From the NCBI GenBank assembly GCA_963829575.1, contig CAWHJF010000003.1, positions 1 to 64,000 on the forward strand: a stretch of 64,000 bases of DNA. Direction: 5' to 3'. Each line of letters begins with the position of its first letter. Within the stretch, counting starts at the first letter, position 1. The position numbers and the translations under genes are program-made. This DNA comes from KACC-23026 sp963829575. Its GTDB lineage: Bacteria; Bacillota; Bacilli; Bacillales; Sporolactobacillaceae. The notes beneath the pieces were generated by a model. That model saw only the letters and a list, made by a program, of their open reading frames with translations. It was not told the origin of the DNA and made no database searches. Below, one piece after another: positions 59,890 through 64,000 of this stretch.

Positions 59890-60150
59890 TTAACGTGGTT
59901 CAACAATTAGTTTTATGGCCGTACGTTCTTCTCCCTCAATCAGGATATCCGTAAAAGCTGGAATGCAAATGAGATCAACACCACTCGGTGCCACAAATCC
60001 TCTTGAGATCGCTACTGCTTTCACCGCTTGATTGATCGCGCCAGCCCCAATGGCTTGAATTTCGGCTGTCCCACGTTCGCGTAAAACCCCTGCTAGCGCA
60101 CCAGCAACCGAATTCGGGTTCGATTTTGCTGAAACTTTTAATATATCCAT
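59890..60150 (-). CDS. spoVS: stage V sporulation protein S
   Basis: Eighty-six residues of the Alba-like SpoVS family: LKVSAKSNPNSVAGALAGVLRE, AEIQAIGAGAINQAVKAVAI and ICIPAFTDILIEGEERTAIKL. It is one of the most conserved sporulation proteins and helps coat assembly and septation control. SD AAAGGAGGT precedes the ATG. It follows ymdB. Confidence 0.97.
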   Translation of the reverse strand: MDILKVSAKSNPNSVAGALAGVLRERGTAEIQAIGAGAINQAVKAVAISRGFVAPSGVDLICIPAFTDILIEGEERTAIKLIVEPR

Positions 60151-60316
60151 TCCTGTACCTCCTTTTAAGGGTGATCTCGTAAATATGTATATTCCCTAAA
60201 AGAGACAGGTATTCCTTCTTTCACCTCTGAAATTTTCTTAACTTTTAGATAACCCCTCAAAGTTGTGGCTCCCTTTTCTTCCCAACCTCAATTGAGGAGC
60301 TAATAAATTCCATATC

Positions 60317-61111
60317 TTAACGTTCAAACGGATGATCCGGATTGATCAACGGATGCGTGATCTTAGTCGCGTGACCGGTTTCTGGATTCACATCAATGAC
60401 AACTGCTGAGAGCTGTCCTGATCCTGTCTCACTTTCAAAGCGAGCCGGGAGCGCCGTTAGGAACTTTTGGATCACGGTATCACGCTTGACCCCGATAATG
60501 CCGTCATAAGGCCCAGTCATGCCCACATCGGTTACATAGGCCGTTCCGCCAGGCAAGATCCGTTCATCCGCTGTTGGAACATGCGTATGGGTTCCAACAA
60601 CTGCTGTCACGCGTCCATCTAAATACCATGCGAGTGCCATTTTCTCACTCGTTGCCTCCGCATGAAAATCGACAAAAATAATTGGGGTGCGTTTTTTCGC
60701 TTCTTCGATTAACGCATCCGCTTTTTTAAATGGATCATCAATCGCTGGTAAAAACACGCGACCCTGTAGATTAATGACCGCCACTTCTGTTCCGTTAAAA
60801 TTGGTATAGACAATTCCCGTTCCAGGTGTCCCTTCTGGAAAATTGGCAGGACGCACCATTCGTTTCGCGGAATCAATAAATTCAAAAATCGCTTTATTGT
60901 CCCATGTGTGGTTGCCCATCGTTACCACATCGGCCCCCGAACTCATGATCACCTTATAGATCTCTTCTGTTATCCCTCTTCCACTGGCTGCATTTTCGCC
61001 ATTTACAATGGTGACAGACGGGCGATAGGTACTTTTTAATTTTGGCAAATAGTCTTGAATCATTTGACGTCCTATTTTCCCATAGACGTCTCCTACAAAT
61101 AAAAGTCGCAT
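60317..61111 (-). CDS. ymdB: YmdB cyclic-nucleotide phosphodiesterase
   Basis: The 264-residue protein has the metallophosphoesterase motifs DVYGKIGR, NGENAASGRG, MGNHTWDN, DFHAEATSEK and GTHTHVPTADERIL. In B. subtilis YmdB is needed for biofilm formation and for switching between motile and matrix-producing states. The start at 61111 matches the family length; the frame upstream is not conserved. It lies next to spoVS, as usual. Confidence 0.95.
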   Translation of the reverse strand: MRLLFVGDVYGKIGRQMIQDYLPKLKSTYRPSVTIVNGENAASGRGITEEIYKVIMSSGADVVTMGNHTWDNKAIFEFIDSAKRMVRPANFPEGTPGTGIVYTNFNGTEVAVINLQGRVFLPAIDDPFKKADALIEEAKKRTPIIFVDFHAEATSEKMALAWYLDGRVTAVVGTHTHVPTADERILPGGTAYVTDVGMTGPYDGIIGVKRDTVIQKFLTALPARFESETGSGQLSAVVIDVNPETGHATKITHPLINPDHPFER

Positions 61112-61269
61112 CCAACCATCCTTAATATATATGTGTCTTATTTCTCTCAATTGTAAACCTTCATTTGGAACGGGCAATCGCATTCTCTTGACCACGTCTA
61201 ACGTCTAGTATACCGAAATTCTCCCAATTTGTCTTATTGAAAAGGAGGGGTTGCGTTTTGAAAACAGAC

Positions 61270-62226
61270 TTAACTTACAATATCTCTTTTTTGAAAGACG
61301 ATGGTGGATACAGCCATGAACACAACGAAATAAATAAGTAGAACTGTAATTGAAAAGCCAAATGTCAGACCTTTGATTGCGGGTGTGCCTTCTACATACT
61401 GATAGAGATCTGTATTTGAGAAAAACACATACTTGGAATAATTTGGGTTCAATTGACCTAAAAGAACCATTATGACCGAACCTGCGTATTGAATAATAAT
61501 GCTCAAGGCAATGGCCAAGGCATTGCTTTTAAAGAGCGTCGAGAGCATAAAAGCAAAGCTCGAAATCATAATGACACCTATTAATTTAGAACCTAGATAT
61601 TGAATGAAATGCGTAAAGATCGACACGTCGCGGATCTCGGATTGATGCGCATAGACGTAATGCAAAGATAGATGACCAGGACCAAAGACAATGAGTCCTA
61701 ATAAAAATGAGAGCACCACTAATACGAGAAACAAGACAAGGGTATTAAATAGGACCGTTACATATTTGGAAAGGAGAATTTTCCATCGGTTAATCGGTCG
61801 CATCATTAAAAGTTTAATCGTTCCCCAGGCGTATTCTTGCGAGACAATACTTGACGCTATAATGATAATAAAAAGGGTGAGAAGCGATGAAAACCCTAAT
61901 GTAAATTGAAGAAATCCTAATGCCGTATTCCCATCAAGAGGTGGGACATTGTGTTTCAAACGATATTGGTCTATTTTGATCTCTTGCGTAAGCGCGTCTG
62001 TTACTGGTGAAAAGTGGCTTTTTTCTTGACTGAGCGTTTTTTGATCCCCTTGAATTTCTTGGTGAACCTGGGCTTTCCAATCGCCAGAGTGACGCGGATT
62101 GGTTTTGAGCGTCAAAACGAGGGATAGGATGAGCGTACCCACTAAGATTAAAAGCATAATCCACAGCATTTTCCTTTTGTAAAGCTTCATATTTTCATTG
62201 ATCACGAGTCGAACAAAACCACTCAT
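61270..62226 (-). CDS. ABC transporter permease (ABC-2 type)
   Basis: The 318-residue protein has six membrane helices: one near the N-terminus (KRKMLWIMLLILVGTLILSL; 20 residues), a long extracellular loop, then five helices from about residue 105. It is like permeases of BcrB/YtrF-type exporters that work with a separate ATPase. The ATPase gene is directly upstream and overlaps by four bases. Substrate unknown; peptide antibiotic efflux is a common role for this type. Confidence 0.85.
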   Translation of the reverse strand: MSGFVRLVINENMKLYKRKMLWIMLLILVGTLILSLVLTLKTNPRHSGDWKAQVHQEIQGDQKTLSQEKSHFSPVTDALTQEIKIDQYRLKHNVPPLDGNTALGFLQFTLGFSSLLTLFIIIIASSIVSQEYAWGTIKLLMMRPINRWKILLSKYVTVLFNTLVLFLVLVVLSFLLGLIVFGPGHLSLHYVYAHQSEIRDVSIFTHFIQYLGSKLIGVIMISSFAFMLSTLFKSNALAIALSIIIQYAGSVIMVLLGQLNPNYSKYVFFSNTDLYQYVEGTPAIKGLTFGFSITVLLIYFVVFMAVSTIVFQKRDIVS

Positions 62227-63149
62227 TTCGCCCCACCTACTTTTACAGTTTTTTGCAGAAATCGCTCTTCTAACGACTGTTTCACTAAAGAGACCGTATA
62301 GACGTCCACAGAATGCGCCACCAATAATCGGTTAAGCTCGGGAAGTTCGGGATAAGGGAGACGAATTTCGATCTCACCTTCCCTTTTTTCCAGGACTGGA
62401 ATAGCCTGATCATTCAACACCTGTAGTGCGGACTCGACAGGCGTCACGCGGAGAACGAGCGTCACCCCTTCTTCATCATCTTGTTCTTGTGTCCGCACTT
62501 CCTCTGTATCCGTGATCACTCCATCTTGAATAATAATGATTCGGTCGCAAAGCAGTTCAATTTCGGTGAGCAAGTGACTGGAGACAAAAATCGTCATACC
62601 GTCCTCTTTAGCGAGTCTTCTAAGATACTCACGAATTTCTTTAATTCCTGATGGGTCCAATCCATTTGTTGGTTCATCTAAAATTAAAACTTTAGGATGG
62701 CTTAGAATGGCCTGGGCAATCCCTAAGCGCTGTCTCATACCTAAGGAGTAGGTTTTGACCTTCTGCTTGATCGCATCTGTTAAGCCGACGAGCTCAGTGA
62801 CCTCTTCAATGCGTTTCGGATCAACAGGACCGGTCATTCTTTGAAAATGGACAAGATTATCATATCCCGATAAGAATTTATAAAGCTCTGGTGTCTCAAT
62901 GATTCCACTCACATATTTGAGCGCTTGTTCTTTATTGGTTTTCACACTATGACCATTTATTTCGACGTCCCCTTCAGTCATGGACATATGCCCAACCATC
63001 ATCCGCATGGTGGTTGTCTTACCTGCACCATTTGGACCAAGGAAGCCGACGATTTCACCTTGTTTGATTTCAAGATTGAGATGGTCAACCACAGTCTTAT
63101 TTCCAATTCTTTTGGTTAAGTCCTTCAACCGACATATCACTTCAGCCAT
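62223..63149 (-). CDS. ABC transporter ATP-binding protein
   Basis: The 308-residue ATPase has Walker A GPNGAGKTTTMRMMVG, the Q-loop, signature LGMRQRLGIAQAIL and Walker B VLILDEPTNGLDPSG. The C-terminal 80 residues are a helper domain typical of BcrA-like ATPases. I chose the ATG at 63149; the frame is open to 63158. It pairs with the permease gene downstream. It lies between rny and ymdB, where B. subtilis has no such pair. Confidence 0.88.
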   Translation of the reverse strand: MAEVICRLKDLTKRIGNKTVVDHLNLEIKQGEIVGFLGPNGAGKTTTMRMMVGHMSMTEGDVEINGHSVKTNKEQALKYVSGIIETPELYKFLSGYDNLVHFQRMTGPVDPKRIEEVTELVGLTDAIKQKVKTYSLGMRQRLGIAQAILSHPKVLILDEPTNGLDPSGIKEIREYLRRLAKEDGMTIFVSSHLLTEIELLCDRIIIIQDGVITDTEEVRTQEQDDEEGVTLVLRVTPVESALQVLNDQAIPVLEKREGEIEIRLPYPELPELNRLLVAHSVDVYTVSLVKQSLEERFLQKTVKVGGAK

Positions 63150-63311
63150 GCTCTTCAACTCACTTTATTCATATTTTTTTGATTCAGCCTGTTCAACCCC
63201 CTCCTATTACGGGCTCATCTCAGAAAAGTTTCATAAATTTTGGTAATTAATAAAGTAAATCTTATTTTTAAAAGGTTTGGAGGTGAGCGTATTACGGCCT
63301 ATTAAGGCGGG

Positions 63312-63366
63312 CTAACCTAAAAACACCTTCATTGGCCCTAAAAGGACCAACGAAGGTGTTGGGTTA
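63312..63366 (-). terminator. rny terminator
   Basis: AACACCTTCGTTGG and CCAATGAAGGTGTT form a 14-bp stem with one G-T pair on the minus strand, followed by TTTTAGG. Confidence 0.9.
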
Positions 63367-63369
63367 GTC

Positions 63370-64000
63370 TTATTTCGCGTACTCAATGGCTCGCGTTTCT
63401 CGAATCACGGTCACTTTAATGTGCCCTGGGTAATCGAGTTCGTTTTCAATTTTCTTCGTAATCTCTTTTGCGAGTTGATAAGCATTGGCATCATCCACAA
63501 TTTCTGGGGTAACCATAATACGTACCTCACGTCCCGCTTGGATTGCAAACGATTTTTCAACCCCTTCAAAAGACTCAGAGATTTCTTCTAGTTTCTCAAG
63601 TCTTCGAATATAGGTTTCCAATGTCTCACGTCGCGCACCCGGTCTCGCAGCAGACAGCGCATCGGCTGCAGCCACCAAGACAGAGATGACAGAAGTCGCT
63701 TCCGTATCGCCATGGTGTGAAGCAATGCTGTTCACTACCACAGGATGCTCGCGATATTTCGTCGCCAATTCCACACCGATCTCAACATGGCTTCCTTCTA
63801 CTTCATGGTCAATCGCTTTCCCAATATCATGAAGAAGGCCGGCGCGTCTTGCAAGCGTCACATCTTCACCCAATTCAGCAGCCATTAGCCCGGTTAAGTA
63901 GGCAACTTCCATGGAGTGCTTTAAGACGTTTTGACCATAACTTGTCCGGAATTTCAAACGACCTAAAATTTTAATTAAGTCTGGATGTAGACCATGAATA
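63370..64000 (-). CDS. rny: ribonuclease Y, C-terminal part (cut by the window edge)
   Basis: The last 209 codons of RNase Y run to the window edge and the reading stays open (IHGLHPDLIKILG at the edge). The HD domain has the motif LLHDIGKAIDHE and the conserved SHHGDTEAT and AADALSAARPGARRE. The C-terminus is the usual ALEYAK-like IEYAK. The N-terminal membrane anchor, coiled coil and KH domain lie outside. RNase Y cuts many mRNAs and is steered by RicA-RicF-RicT. Confidence 0.97.
   Translation of the reverse strand, partial: IHGLHPDLIKILGRLKFRTSYGQNVLKHSMEVAYLTGLMAAELGEDVTLARRAGLLHDIGKAIDHEVEGSHVEIGVELATKYREHPVVVNSIASHHGDTEATSVISVLVAAADALSAARPGARRETLETYIRRLEKLEEISESFEGVEKSFAIQAGREVRIMVTPEIVDDANAYQLAKEITKKIENELDYPGHIKVTVIRETRAIEYAK

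Noticed and set aside
1..64000. CRISPR arrays, tRNA or rRNA genes, complete insertion sequences
   Set aside because: No regularly spaced direct repeats, cloverleaf genes, rRNA segments or intact transposase genes were recognised.

Overview
The window comes from an endospore-forming member of the Bacillales. The right half follows the Bacillus subtilis chromosome order, read in reverse: rny, ymdB, spoVS, miaB, ricA(ymcA), cotE, mutS, mutL, miaA, hfq, spoVK, hflX(ynbA), ynbB, glnR, glnA, lexA, yneA, ynzC, tkt, sirA(yneE), yneF and a ccdC-like gene. It also has Gram-positive Shine-Dalgarno sites and SOS boxes of the Bacillus type. The species cannot be named from the sequence. No rRNA, tRNA or CRISPR array was seen.

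Layout. (1) 1-650: a frameshifted piece of a fabH-like gene abuts a C-terminally truncated acetyltransferase; this looks like a recombination scar. (2) 659-21,140: an eps-type exopolysaccharide operon on the minus strand, with Wzz-type chain-length protein, tyrosine kinase, C6 dehydratase/epimerase, GtaB, many glycosyltransferases, EpsG-type polymerase, priming sugar transferase, EpsM/EpsN sugar-modification pair and pyruvyl transferase. A SinR-like repressor gene lies inside the operon. No flippase is visible. (3) 21,175-28,103: a complete class II lasso-peptide cluster of the paeninodin/pseudomycoidin type (C, A, K, B1, B2, nucleotidyltransferase, D). The 51-residue precursor gene at 25,998-26,153 was found by hand. 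(4) 28,378-39,900: a phosphoesterase, ccdC-like, vanY-like, convergent sinI and sinR, and the yneF-sirA-tkt-ynzC-yneA/lexA block, followed by small membrane proteins and a His-rich repeat protein. (5) 40,130-42,180: a decayed island holding a duplicated glnA 3' end, a GGDEF-like remnant, a broken LysM gene and an integrase fragment, with an intact csp gene and a second small membrane protein. (6) 42,284-64,000: conserved housekeeping and sporulation genes.

How the parts fit. Palindromes built on GTTCTTTATAAAGAAC occupy the eps promoter spacer, the eps leader, the start of the lasso operon and its leader. This is the half-site recognised by SinR in B. subtilis, and SinR, SinI and a SinR paralogue are all encoded here. 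I infer that matrix polysaccharide and a tail-modified lasso peptide are expressed together under SinR control. The lasso operon runs into the eps promoter without a visible terminator. RicA, YmdB and RNase Y, which act on biofilm regulation in B. subtilis, lie at the other end of the window.
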